Shown in pieces: positions 22,117 to 28,345 of a stretch of 34,528 bases of DNA. Each line of letters opens with the position of its first letter. Position 1 is the stretch's first letter. The translations under genes and the position numbers were made by a program. The notes under the pieces are model-generated. The model ran no database searches, was not told where the DNA came from, and was given only the letters and a program-made list of their open reading frames with translations. Source of the stretch: Azospirillum sp. TSO22-1 (GTDB lineage Bacteria; Pseudomonadota; Alphaproteobacteria; Azospirillales; Azospirillaceae). The stretch lies in the NCBI RefSeq assembly GCF_003116015.1, contig NZ_LGQZ01000055.1, positions 1 to 34,528 of the forward strand, given 5' to 3'.

Positions 22117-22977
22117 TTAACTGCGGGCCTTGGGGCCGGAGATGCGGCCGGCGATGAAGCCGATGAGGCGGTCGAGCATGAAGCCGACGACGCCGACGTA
22201 GACCAGGGCGAGGATGATCTCGCTCATCAGCGAGCTGTTCCACGCGTCCCAGATGAAGAAGCCGATGCCGACGCCGCCGATCAGCATCTCGGCCGCGACG
22301 ATGGCCAGCCAGGACAGGCCGATGCCGATCTTCAGGCCGGTGAACATGTAGGGCACGGTGGCCGGCAGCATGATCTTGAAGAAGTACTCGGGGCCGGAGA
22401 GCCGCATGACGCGGGCGACGTTGCGGTAGTCCTGCGGGATCTGCCGGATGCCGACGGCGGTGTTGAGAATGATCGGCCACACCGCGGTGATGAAGATCAC
22501 GAAGATGGCGGACGGATCGGCGTTGCGGAAGGCGGCCAGCGAGATCGGCAGCCACGCCAGCGGCGGCACCGTGCGCAGCACCTGGAAGATCGGGTCGAGA
22601 CCGCGGTAGGCGAGGCTGGACTGGCCGATCAGCACGCCCAGCAGGACACCGGCGACCGCGGCCAGCGAGAAGCCGACGGCGACGCGCTTCAGGCTGGCGA
22701 AGAGGTGCCAGAACAGGCCCTTGTCCGTGCCGCCATGGTCGAAGAACGGGTTGGAGATCAGCTCCCAGGTGTCGGTCACCACCTTGGAGGGCGCCGGCAG
22801 CGAGGCCCCGGCGCCCATGCACAGCAGCTGCCAGATGCCGACGAGGATGGCCAGCGCGACCAGCGGCGGCAGCGTGTTGGCGACCGCGTTGCGTGCCCAA
22901 GCGACGGTGGCGGGGACCAGGTTGGCGAAGCGCGCGGACGGCGCGGCGGTGCGGTGGGTTTCGGTGAGGGCCGTCAT
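22117..22977 (-). CDS. nrtB: Nitrate ABC transporter permease
   Basis: 286 residues from the ATG at 22977, supported by GGAG five bases upstream; an ATG at 23004 would add nine residues without a better site. It has about six membrane helices (first at LPPLVALAILVGIWQLLC) and the coupling loop YRNVARVMRLSGPEYFFKIM then LPATVPYMFTGLKI. It belongs to the NrtB/CmpB permease group and moves nitrate across the inner membrane. It is separated from nrtA by 143 bases that contain a palindromic repeat, an internal break likely to set unequal nrtA:nrtB expression. Confidence 0.94.
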   Translation of the reverse strand: MTALTETHRTAAPSARFANLVPATVAWARNAVANTLPPLVALAILVGIWQLLCMGAGASLPAPSKVVTDTWELISNPFFDHGGTDKGLFWHLFASLKRVAVGFSLAAVAGVLLGVLIGQSSLAYRGLDPIFQVLRTVPPLAWLPISLAAFRNADPSAIFVIFITAVWPIILNTAVGIRQIPQDYRNVARVMRLSGPEYFFKIMLPATVPYMFTGLKIGIGLSWLAIVAAEMLIGGVGIGFFIWDAWNSSLMSEIILALVYVGVVGFMLDRLIGFIAGRISGPKARS

Positions 22978-23005
22978 GGGGGCTCCGTTCAAAAGGCTTT
23001 CCAAG

Positions 23006-23108
23006 TCCCTCCCCCAGCCCCGCTGGGGGAGGTTAGGTGGGGGCAGCGGCGTTCCCGGTCAGCCGTTGCCCCCACCCAACCCTCCCCCGCCGGAGGCGGG
23101 GGAGGGCT
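23006..23108. repeat. Palindromic dispersed repeat between nrtA and nrtB (copy C)
   Basis: A 103-base element with two terminal hairpins (CCTCCCCC-type stem at each end) around a G/C-rich centre with CAGCGGC...GGTCAGCCGTTG. It is nearly identical to the reverse complement of 31591-31692. It starts 12 bases downstream of the nrtA stop (minus strand). Confidence 0.85.
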
Positions 23109-23120
23109 CAGAGCGCGCGC

Positions 23121-24425
23121 CTAGACGCGCCGGATGTCGAGGCTGGCGAGGTAGGTGGTCGGGCTCTCCGGGTCGAAGACCTTGCCGTCGAAGAAGGTCT
23201 CAGGCCCACGCGAGGTCGAGGTCGGGATCTGCGCCTCCGGAACGCCCAGCGTCTTGGCGGCCGCGCGCCAGAGATCCTCGCGGTTGACCGCGTCCACCGT
23301 CTTCCTGATGTCGAGGTCGGCCGGCTGGTAGCCCCAGCGGACGTTCTCGGTGAGGAACCACGCGTCGTGGCTCTTGAACGGGTAGGAGGCGAAGTCGCTC
23401 CAGTACTTCATGATGTGCGGGCTGTCCTTGACCACCCGGCCGGAGCCGTAGTCGATGGTGCCCTGCGAGCGGGTCAGGATGTCCTCGACCGGCACCTTGA
23501 ACCACTCGCGCTTGGCGAGGATCTGGCACATCTCGGCCTTGTTCTCGGCCTTGTCGCACCAGATCGCGGCTTCCTGCACCGCCATCAGCACCGCCTTGGC
23601 GGCGTTGGGGTTCCTGTCCACCCAGTCGGCGCGCATGGCCAGCGCCTTCTCCGGGTGGTTGGCCCACAGCTCGCCGGTGGTCAGCGCGGTGAAGCCGATG
23701 TTCTGGTTGACCAGCTGGGCGTTCCACGGTTCGCCGACGCAGAAGGCCTCCATGGTGTCGACCTTCATGTTGGCGACCATCTGCGGCGGCGGCACGACGA
23801 TGGTGGAGACGTCCTTGTCCGGGTCGATGCCGTTGGCCGCCAGCCAGTAGCGGATCCACATGTCGTGGGTGCCGCCGGGGAAGGTCATGGCGCACTTGAC
23901 CTCCTTGCCGGCCTTCCGCATGTCGGCGAAGGCGGCCTTCAGCGACTTGGCGTCGGTGGTGACGCCCGCCGCCTTGTAGCGGTTGGAGACCGAGATGCAC
24001 TGGCCGTTGGTGTTCAGCCGGGCCAGCAGGTACATCGGGACCTTCTGGTTGTTCTTGGTCACCTTGCCGGTGCTGATCAGGTAGGGCATCGGCGAGAGGA
24101 TGTGCGCGCCGTCGATGCCGCCGTTGGCCGAGCCCAGCTCGATGTTGTCGCGGGTGGTGCCCCAGGACGCCTGCTTCTGCACGTCGGCGTCCTTCAGGCC
24201 GTGCTTGGCGAAGAAGCCCTTCTCCTTGGCGACGATCAGCGGCGCGGAATCGGTCAGCGCGATGAAGCCGAAGATCGCCTTGGTGGTCTCGGGCGTGTCG
24301 GCGCCGGCGGCCCAGACGCCGGAGGGGAACGCGGTGCGCGCGGCGGCGAGGGTCGCGGCGGTGCCGGCCAGCAGGCTGCGGCGGGTGAGCGCGGGGAGAA
24401 CGGTGGAGGTCTTGGTCTCGCTCAT
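23121..24425 (-). CDS. nrtA: Nitrate ABC transporter substrate-binding protein, Tat-exported
   Basis: 434 residues from the ATG at 24425; an ATG five codons earlier (24440) is equally possible, and neither has a strong Shine-Dalgarno. The N-terminus has a twin-arginine signal, ALTRRSLLAG, followed by a hydrophobic stretch ending GVWAAGA, so it is folded and exported by Tat. The mature protein is a NrtA/CmpA-type binding protein: FGFIALTDSAPLIVAKEKG, CAMTFPGGTHDMWIRYWLA, VVPPPQMVANMKVDTMEAFC, VGEPWNAQLV and FPFKSHDAWF-like motifs. It captures periplasmic nitrate, and probably nitrite, for NrtB/NrtD. It is 44 bases downstream of nasS, a cytoplasmic paralogue with the same motifs but no signal peptide. 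Confidence 0.93.
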   Translation of the reverse strand: MSETKTSTVLPALTRRSLLAGTAATLAAARTAFPSGVWAAGADTPETTKAIFGFIALTDSAPLIVAKEKGFFAKHGLKDADVQKQASWGTTRDNIELGSANGGIDGAHILSPMPYLISTGKVTKNNQKVPMYLLARLNTNGQCISVSNRYKAAGVTTDAKSLKAAFADMRKAGKEVKCAMTFPGGTHDMWIRYWLAANGIDPDKDVSTIVVPPPQMVANMKVDTMEAFCVGEPWNAQLVNQNIGFTALTTGELWANHPEKALAMRADWVDRNPNAAKAVLMAVQEAAIWCDKAENKAEMCQILAKREWFKVPVEDILTRSQGTIDYGSGRVVKDSPHIMKYWSDFASYPFKSHDAWFLTENVRWGYQPADLDIRKTVDAVNREDLWRAAAKTLGVPEAQIPTSTSRGPETFFDGKVFDPESPTTYLASLDIRRV

Positions 24426-24469
24426 GGGAGGCTCATCCATTCCAGGGAAGGGGTCTGGTTCTTTTTGGA

Positions 24470-25708
24470 TCAGGCAGGCACGAAGGAGCGGCTTGGCACA
24501 CCGCCGAGGGGATCGGCCGGGTCGAAGCGGCGGCCTTCGAAGAAGCGGTCGGCGCCCATGGCGATGGGCGAGGTGGCGTCGGTCAGCGTCCAGGGGCCGG
24601 CGTGCGCGCCCTCCGGCTTGCCGTCGGTCAGCGGCACCGGCTCGCCCAGCTCGGCCGCGGCGGCGCGGTGAAGGTCGGTGCGGTAGACGGACGCCGCGAT
24701 CCCGGCCAGGTCGGCGCTGGAGGGCAGCTGCCCCCAGCGCACCATCTGCGCCAGGAACCACAGCGCGTGCGAGCGCCACGGGAAGGTGGCGGCGTAGCGG
24801 TGGAAGACGATGAAGTCCGGCACCGGCCGCGCCGGCGCGGCGGGCGCCTCCTGCACGCTGCCGGTCAGCGAGGCGCGCAGCGCCGCCTCCGGCACGCCGA
24901 CGACGCGGGACAGCGTGGCCGCCGTCTCCTCGCGGTTGGCCGGGACGTCGAGCCAGCGTGCCGTCTCGATCAGCGCGCGGATCAGCGCGCGGTGGGTGTT
25001 CGGGTTGGCGGCGGCCCAGGCGGCGGTGACGCCCAGCACCTTCTCCGGGCTGTTGTTCCACAGCTCGTAGCCGGTGACGACGATGCGGCCGATGCCCTCG
25101 TGCACCGCCTGGGTGTTCCACGGCTCGCCGACGCAGTAGCCGTCGATCTCGCCGGCCTTCAGGCTGCCGACCATATGCGGCGGCGGCACCACCACCAGCT
25201 GCACGTCGCGGTCCGGGTCGATCCCGGCCGCCGAGAGCCAGGTGCGCAGCTGGTAGGCGTGGCTGGACACCGCCAGCACGACGCCGAAGGTCAGCTTCGG
25301 CCGGCCGGCCTCGCGGCGGGCGGCGATCACCGGCTTCAGCGCGCGGGCGTCGGTGGGGCGTTGCGCCACGGCGGCGAGGTCGGCCGCCTCCATCTGGCGG
25401 AACAGCGTCTCCGACACCGTGATGGCGTTGCCGTTGAGGCCGAGCGCCACGCCGGTCAGCATCGGCACGTTGACCCGCCCGACCCCGCCGGTGGCGGCCA
25501 GCGGCATGCCGGCCGGCATCTGCGCGCCGTCGAGCAGGCCGACCGCCACCTTGTCGCGGATGTTGGCCCAGGACGCCTCGCGGGACAGCGTGACCGACAG
25601 GCCGTGCCTGGCGAAGAAGCCCTTGTCGAGGGCCATGACCAACGGCGCGCAGTCCGTCAGCGGCACGAAGCCCAGCGTCACCCGGTCCAGTTCCAGCGAT
25701 CCCGTCAT
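24470..25708 (-). CDS. nasS: NasS: cytoplasmic nitrate/nitrite sensor, NrtA-like regulator of NasT
   Basis: 412 residues from the ATG at 25708 (GGAAGG upstream). It shares the NrtA fold and motifs (LGFVPLTDCAPLVMALDKG, VVVPPPHMVGSLKAGEIDG, YCVGEPWNTQ, FPWRSHALWF) but begins directly with the first beta strand and has no signal peptide. In Azotobacter, Paracoccus and Bradyrhizobium, NasS binds nitrate or nitrite and otherwise holds NasT inactive (established). With a NasT gene next upstream on the same strand, the NasS assignment is much better than a second transport protein. Unlike classical nasST pairs, it is split from nasT by 509 bases and lies downstream of the NasT-dependent attenuator, so its own synthesis should be nitrate-inducible. 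An in-frame ATG at 25849 lies upstream in the leader RNA and is rejected as the start. Confidence 0.9.
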   Translation of the reverse strand: MTGSLELDRVTLGFVPLTDCAPLVMALDKGFFARHGLSVTLSREASWANIRDKVAVGLLDGAQMPAGMPLAATGGVGRVNVPMLTGVALGLNGNAITVSETLFRQMEAADLAAVAQRPTDARALKPVIAARREAGRPKLTFGVVLAVSSHAYQLRTWLSAAGIDPDRDVQLVVVPPPHMVGSLKAGEIDGYCVGEPWNTQAVHEGIGRIVVTGYELWNNSPEKVLGVTAAWAAANPNTHRALIRALIETARWLDVPANREETAATLSRVVGVPEAALRASLTGSVQEAPAAPARPVPDFIVFHRYAATFPWRSHALWFLAQMVRWGQLPSSADLAGIAASVYRTDLHRAAAAELGEPVPLTDGKPEGAHAGPWTLTDATSPIAMGADRFFEGRRFDPADPLGGVPSRSFVPA

Positions 25709-25734
25709 CACGACCTTCCGCACAAAATCGAGGC

Positions 25735-25792
25735 AAACAAAAAGGCGCCCAAACGGTGAGCAGCGCATGAGGCCGCCTACCATTCGGACGCC
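25735..25792 (-). terminator. Leader terminator (attenuator) upstream of nasS
   Basis: Minus strand. Outer arms GGCGTCCGAA (25792-25783) and TTTGGGCGCC (25753-25744) pair over ten positions (two G-T), continued by an inner imperfect stem (25781-25772 with 25764-25755). T5-G-T3 follows (25743-25735). It lies 27 bases before the nasS start. Its 5' arm overlaps the 3' arm of hairpin P2, so the two structures exclude each other. Confidence 0.85.
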
Positions 25793-25824
25793 GTTGTCCC
25801 GGTGCCGGGCCGTCCTTGGCCCGG
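25786..25824 (-). ncRNA. ANTAR-type dual-hairpin RNA, NasT antitermination target in the nasS leader
   Basis: Minus strand. P1 is CCGGGCC, loop AAGGAC, GGCCCGG (25824-25805), a perfect 7-bp stem. After the linker CACCG comes P2: GGAC, loop AACGGC, GTCC (25799-25786). Both loops are six bases with A at position 1 and G at position 4, the defining feature of RNA sites bound by ANTAR antiterminators (established for EutV and NasR). P2 uses bases 25789-25786, which the terminator also needs, so P2 stabilised by NasT would prevent termination and allow transcription into nasS-nrtABD-nirBD-nasA-cobA. Confidence 0.85.
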
Positions 25825-25915
25825 ACTTGTGTCTCTGAAGGGGTTGCACGCCGTCGTTGGCGCTTCACCCGAGTTGCGGCCCCGACGTCGTTGCCAGGAC
25901 CAGCGCTGTTACTTT

Positions 25916-25931
25916 AGCAAGGGGCATGCCA
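25916..25931 (-). promoter_or_regulatory. Sigma-54 promoter of the nasS operon
   Basis: The minus strand reads TGGCATGCCCCTTGCT, matching the -24/-12 consensus TGGCACG-N4-TTGCW with GG and GC exactly ten bases apart. Transcription should start near 25905, giving a leader of about 200 bases that contains the ANTAR hairpins and attenuator. It implies control by an enhancer-binding protein such as NtrC. Confidence 0.85.
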
Positions 25932-26050
25932 GTTGCAGCGCGATGCACAAGATCGAGTTATTCCAGCCACTTGCTCGAATTTCTGACCGTAGCACTCGTG
26001 TTTTCGAGGCAGCGATTCTGCCCTATGATGCGGCATATATGGCGAAATTT

Positions 26051-26083
26051 TAGGCTATCGGTTGATATGCCTATCTATTAGGC
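26051..26083. promoter_or_regulatory. AT-rich dyads, candidate enhancer-binding-protein site upstream of the nasS promoter
   Basis: TAGGC (26051-26055), GCCTA (26069-26073) and TAGGC (26079-26083) form alternating inverted repeats about 145-180 bases upstream of the predicted start, in a stretch much richer in A/T than its surroundings. The distance suits an upstream activator of sigma-54 RNA polymerase. It does not match the usual NtrC consensus. Confidence 0.3.
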
Positions 26084-26099
26084 GATTGTATTCCGGAAA

Positions 26100-26184
26100 C
26101 GTCATCCCCGCGAAGGCGGGGATCCATAACTCGCAAAGCGATTGGCTGCGGAACGTATGGATCCCCGCCTTCGCGGGGATGACG
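26100..26184. repeat. 29-bp perfect inverted repeat pair (REP/MITE-like) between nasT and nasS
   Basis: The arms at 26100-26128 and 26156-26184 are exact reverse complements, separated by 27 bases. Each arm is itself a hairpin: ATCCCCGC, GAAG, GCGGGGAT (26104-26123) and its mirror. The GTCATCCCCGCG/GGCGGGGATCC type is widely scattered in proteobacterial genomes (recalled, not searched). It starts 34 bases downstream of the nasT stop and could end or stabilise the nasT mRNA. Confidence 0.85.
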
Positions 26185-26217
26185 GATTGGGCACTGGTTC
26201 GACGCGAAAGCGCCCCG

Positions 26218-26793
26218 CTACCGCTTCAGCAGATCCGCCATCGCGATCACCGTCTCGGCGATTTCCGCCAGGCGCTTGTTCTGGTCCATGGCCAGCTTGC
26301 GCAGGTAGCGGTAGGCCTCCTCCTCGCTGAGGCCCCGGTGGGTCATCAGCAGGCCCTTGGCGCGGTCCACCTGCTTGCGGTCGGACAGCGCGGTGCGCGA
26401 CTTCTCCAGTTCCTCGTTGAGCTGGCGGAAGCGGTGGAAGTGGCCGAGCACCGTCTCCATGATCGAACGCACCAGCTTCGGGCTCAGGCCGTCCACCGCG
26501 TAGACGCTCACCCCCGCCTGGACGCCCTGGGCCATCAGCGCGCGGTCCTCCTCGCCGACGAACATGGCGATCGGCCGCGGGTTCTCGCGGTTGATCTGCA
26601 TGAGGTCTTCGAGATAGTCGCGGTACGGGCAGTCGAGATCGACGACGATGAGGTCGGGCGTGGTGCGGGCGATGGCGGCGCGCAGGTCGGCGTCCAGCCC
26701 GATCTGCGCGGCGATCTCGGCCCCCATCTGGCGCAGGCTGTTCCGTACGACCGCCGCGCGGTCGGGATCGTCGTCGACCAGGAGAACTCGCAC
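26218..26793 (-). CDS. nasT: NasT: ANTAR-domain transcription antiterminator with receiver-like domain
   Basis: 191 residues from the GTG at 26793 (GAGG about ten bases upstream). N-terminal receiver-like domain about 1-115: LLVDDD acidic pocket (Asp7-9), VDLDCP with Asp52/Asp54, but the conserved switch Lys is absent (YAVDGLSP where receivers have Lys-Pro). This fits control by NasS binding rather than phosphorylation. A coiled stretch (about 117-135) leads to the ANTAR RNA-binding domain about 130-188, with RKQVDRAKGLLMTHRGLSEE, EAYRYLRKLAMD and a final helix. Free NasT should bind the two hairpins at 25786-25824 and stop termination. It has its own sigma-54-type promoter at 26847-26862. 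Confidence 0.93.
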   Translation of the reverse strand: MRVLLVDDDPDRAAVVRNSLRQMGAEIAAQIGLDADLRAAIARTTPDLIVVDLDCPYRDYLEDLMQINRENPRPIAMFVGEEDRALMAQGVQAGVSVYAVDGLSPKLVRSIMETVLGHFHRFRQLNEELEKSRTALSDRKQVDRAKGLLMTHRGLSEEEAYRYLRKLAMDQNKRLAEIAETVIAMADLLKR

Positions 26794-26846
26794 GAAAACA
26801 CGCCTCGTCTTGCCGGCAGGGCGCAGCCCTTATACGGCCGGCCTCC

Positions 26847-26862
26847 AGCAAGAACGATACCA
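26847..26862 (-). promoter_or_regulatory. Sigma-54-type promoter upstream of nasT
   Basis: The minus strand reads TGGTATCGTTCTTGCT: TGG and TTGCT with the exact -24/-12 spacing (ten bases between GG and GC). The predicted start near 26836 leaves about 43 bases of 5' leader before the nasT GTG. Confidence 0.65.
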
Positions 26863-26864
26863 AA

Positions 26865-26886
26865 GCGAAGCACTCAGGAACTTCGC
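26865..26886 (-). terminator. Small hairpin after the Cys-tailed small gene, weak terminator candidate
   Basis: On the minus strand GCGAAG (26886-26881) and CTTCGC (26870-26865) enclose ten bases and are followed by TTT. It lies 12 bases after the stop of the small gene and directly upstream of the nasT -24 element. Confidence 0.35.
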
Positions 26887-26897
26887 GCGCGTCCGGA

Positions 26898-27122
26898 TCA
26901 CGCCGCGTGGCTGCAGGACGAGCAATCCGCCACCGCGGCGGTGGGGGTGATGAAGCGGGTGACGAACTCCACCGCCTCCTCGTCGGAGGCCTCGGCGTTC
27001 GTGCGCTGATACAGCCGCGCGGCGGCGTTCACGGCCTTGTCGTGCCCGTGTTTCCGCAAATTCTGCTGGTAGGCGCGGATCAGGAAGCAGCCTTCGACGC
27101 CGGCGCACATGGCGACCCCCAC
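26898..27122 (-). CDS. Small conserved-looking protein, unknown function, CSSC tail
   Basis: 74 residues from the GTG at 27122, which has AGAGG six bases upstream; an ATG at 27110 gives 70 residues. Not a family I recognise. It is mostly helical in appearance (GCFLIRAYQQNLRKHGHDKA, NAAARLYQRTNAEASDEEAV, EFVTRFI) and ends in CSSCSHAA, with two more Cys near the start (MCAGVEGC). The Cys pairs could bind a metal or form disulfides. It is not obviously membrane-bound or secreted. It lies upstream of nasT on the same strand but is separated from it by the sigma-54 site. Composition is plausible for a real protein; confidence is limited by size. Confidence 0.55.
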   Translation of the reverse strand: MGVAMCAGVEGCFLIRAYQQNLRKHGHDKAVNAAARLYQRTNAEASDEEAVEFVTRFITPTAAVADCSSCSHAA

Positions 27123-27177
27123 GGGAATCCTCTGTTGGATGCGTGTGCATAGTAATTTCGTCGGATGCCTCCAACAA

Positions 27178-27190
27178 GGGCATAATGCCC
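27178..27190. promoter_or_regulatory. 13-bp perfect palindrome in the divergent gap
   Basis: GGGCAT-A-ATGCCC lies between the small minus-strand gene and the plus-strand PAP2 gene. An outer interrupted dyad, GTTGGA (27134-27139) and TCCAAC (27170-27175), is next to it. It could be an operator for either gene. Confidence 0.35.
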
Positions 27191-27271
27191 ATACCTTGGG
27201 CGGAGAGCCGCGACATAAGGCCCGCCCCTTTGTCGCTTGCCCGAAAGCCTGCCCCGCACCCATAAAGGGGG

Positions 27272-27877
27272 ATGGATCCCGCCATCCTGACCGGCATCAC
27301 CGACCTCGGCGACAGCGCGCTGATGCTGCCGCTGGCGCTGGTGCTCGCGGCGGTGCTGTGGTCGCAGCAGTCGGCGACGGCGGCGCTCGTCTGGCTGGGC
27401 ACGCTGGTGCCGGGACTGGCGGTTCTGGCGGCGCTCAAGCTGCTCGGCCACACGTGCGAGGCGGCGCTGACCGGTCCCTCCCTGGTCAGCCCCAGCGGCC
27501 ACGCGGCCTTCGCCACCATGGTCTACGGTTCCGCCGGGGTCATCCTGGCCCGGCATCTCCGGGGGGCCGGGCGCTGGCTGGCCATGGCCGTGCCGGCCGC
27601 AGTCGCCGCCGGCGTGGCGGCGACGCGGGTCCTGCTCAATTCCCACACGGCGCCGGAGGTGGCGGTCGGCCTGCTCGTCGGCGTCGCCACGCTCGCGGTG
27701 TTCGCCCGCCGGTACCGCACGCTGCCGCCGATCGCCGTCCGGTCACACCGGGCCGGCGCGCTGCTGGCCGCCACCGTGCTGCTGCTGGTCACGCTGCACG
27801 GCGAGCGGCTGCAGGCCGAGGAGGTCATCCGCAGCATCGCCGCCGGACTGCGCGCCCAGGCCGGCGTCTGCCGGTAA
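27272..27877 (+). CDS. PAP2-superfamily (lipid phosphatase-like) membrane protein
   Basis: 201 residues with about six hydrophobic segments. PAP2 motifs: VSPSGHAAFATM (PSGH, motif 2) and ATRVLLNSHTAPEV (motif 3, usually SRxxxxxHxxxD; here Thr and Glu replace Ser and Asp). Motif 1 (KxxxxxxRP) is only partly visible as LKLLGHTCEA, so activity is uncertain. Family members dephosphorylate lipid phosphates such as phosphatidate or undecaprenyl pyrophosphate at the membrane. The ATG at 27272 follows AAAGGGGG directly, an unusually close Shine-Dalgarno. The gene converges on the thioesterase gene with a six-base gap. Confidence 0.75.
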   Translation: MDPAILTGITDLGDSALMLPLALVLAAVLWSQQSATAALVWLGTLVPGLAVLAALKLLGHTCEAALTGPSLVSPSGHAAFATMVYGSAGVILARHLRGAGRWLAMAVPAAVAAGVAATRVLLNSHTAPEVAVGLLVGVATLAVFARRYRTLPPIAVRSHRAGALLAATVLLLVTLHGERLQAEEVIRSIAAGLRAQAGVCR

Positions 27878-27883
27878 GGCGGC

Positions 27884-28345
27884 TCAGCCGCCGTGCAGCT
27901 CGACGCCTTCCGGGTGCTCGCTGCCGGTGCGGTACTTGAACATGCCCTCGGCGGCGGCCAGGATCACGCCGGTCTCGCGCAGGCGCACCTCGCCGGTGCA
28001 CGACACGATCTTGCGCCCGCCGCCGCGCAGCCGCCCGCTCGCCACCAGCGTGCCGTGCCGCGCCTGGCCGAGGAAGCTGGTGGACAGCGACAGCGTCACC
28101 ACCCGCCGCACCCGCCCGGGAAACGGGCAGAAGGTCGCCGAGAATCCCATGGAGGTGTCGAGCAGCGTCGTCAGCACGCCGCCGTGCACCACCCCGGCGC
28201 GGTTCAGGTGGCGGCGCTCGATGTGCAGTTCCATCTCCGCCAGCCCCTCCTCCCAGCGCACGAGGCGGTAGCCGAGCAACTCCTGGAAGCCGGACGGCGG
28301 CTCGCCGTCGAGCAGGTGGTCGTGGGGAAGTTCGGGCGTGGTCAT
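27884..28345 (-). CDS. PaaI-family hotdog thioesterase
   Basis: 153 residues, typical of PaaI/YbgC-type hotdog acyl-CoA thioesterases. The signature helix is NRAGVVHGGVLTTLLDTSMG (HGG plus Asp63, the usual catalytic acid position), followed by the strand VVTLSLSTSFLGQARHGT. It hydrolyses acyl- or aryl-CoA to free acid and CoA in the cytoplasm. It overlaps livF by four bases and closes the operon. Together with the acid-CoA ligase at its head, it may act as a safety valve that recovers CoA from dead-end intermediates. Confidence 0.88.
   Translation of the reverse strand: MTTPELPHDHLLDGEPPSGFQELLGYRLVRWEEGLAEMELHIERRHLNRAGVVHGGVLTTLLDTSMGFSATFCPFPGRVRRVVTLSLSTSFLGQARHGTLVASGRLRGGGRKIVSCTGEVRLRETGVILAAAEGMFKYRTGSEHPEGVELHGG

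Noticed and set aside
24470..25708. Annotation as a second nitrate transport binding protein (NrtA/CmpA)
   Set aside because: There is no signal peptide, and the linkage to nasT and to an ANTAR leader points to NasS.
25709..25849. Upstream in-frame start for nasS
   Set aside because: It lies within the leader RNA terminator and hairpins, adds no signal peptide or homologous sequence, and the ATG at 25708 has a good Shine-Dalgarno.
25934..25951. TTGCAGCGCGATGCACAA as an NtrC site
   Set aside because: The TGCA-N6-TGCA dyad has the wrong spacing for the NtrC consensus and sits directly against the -24 element.
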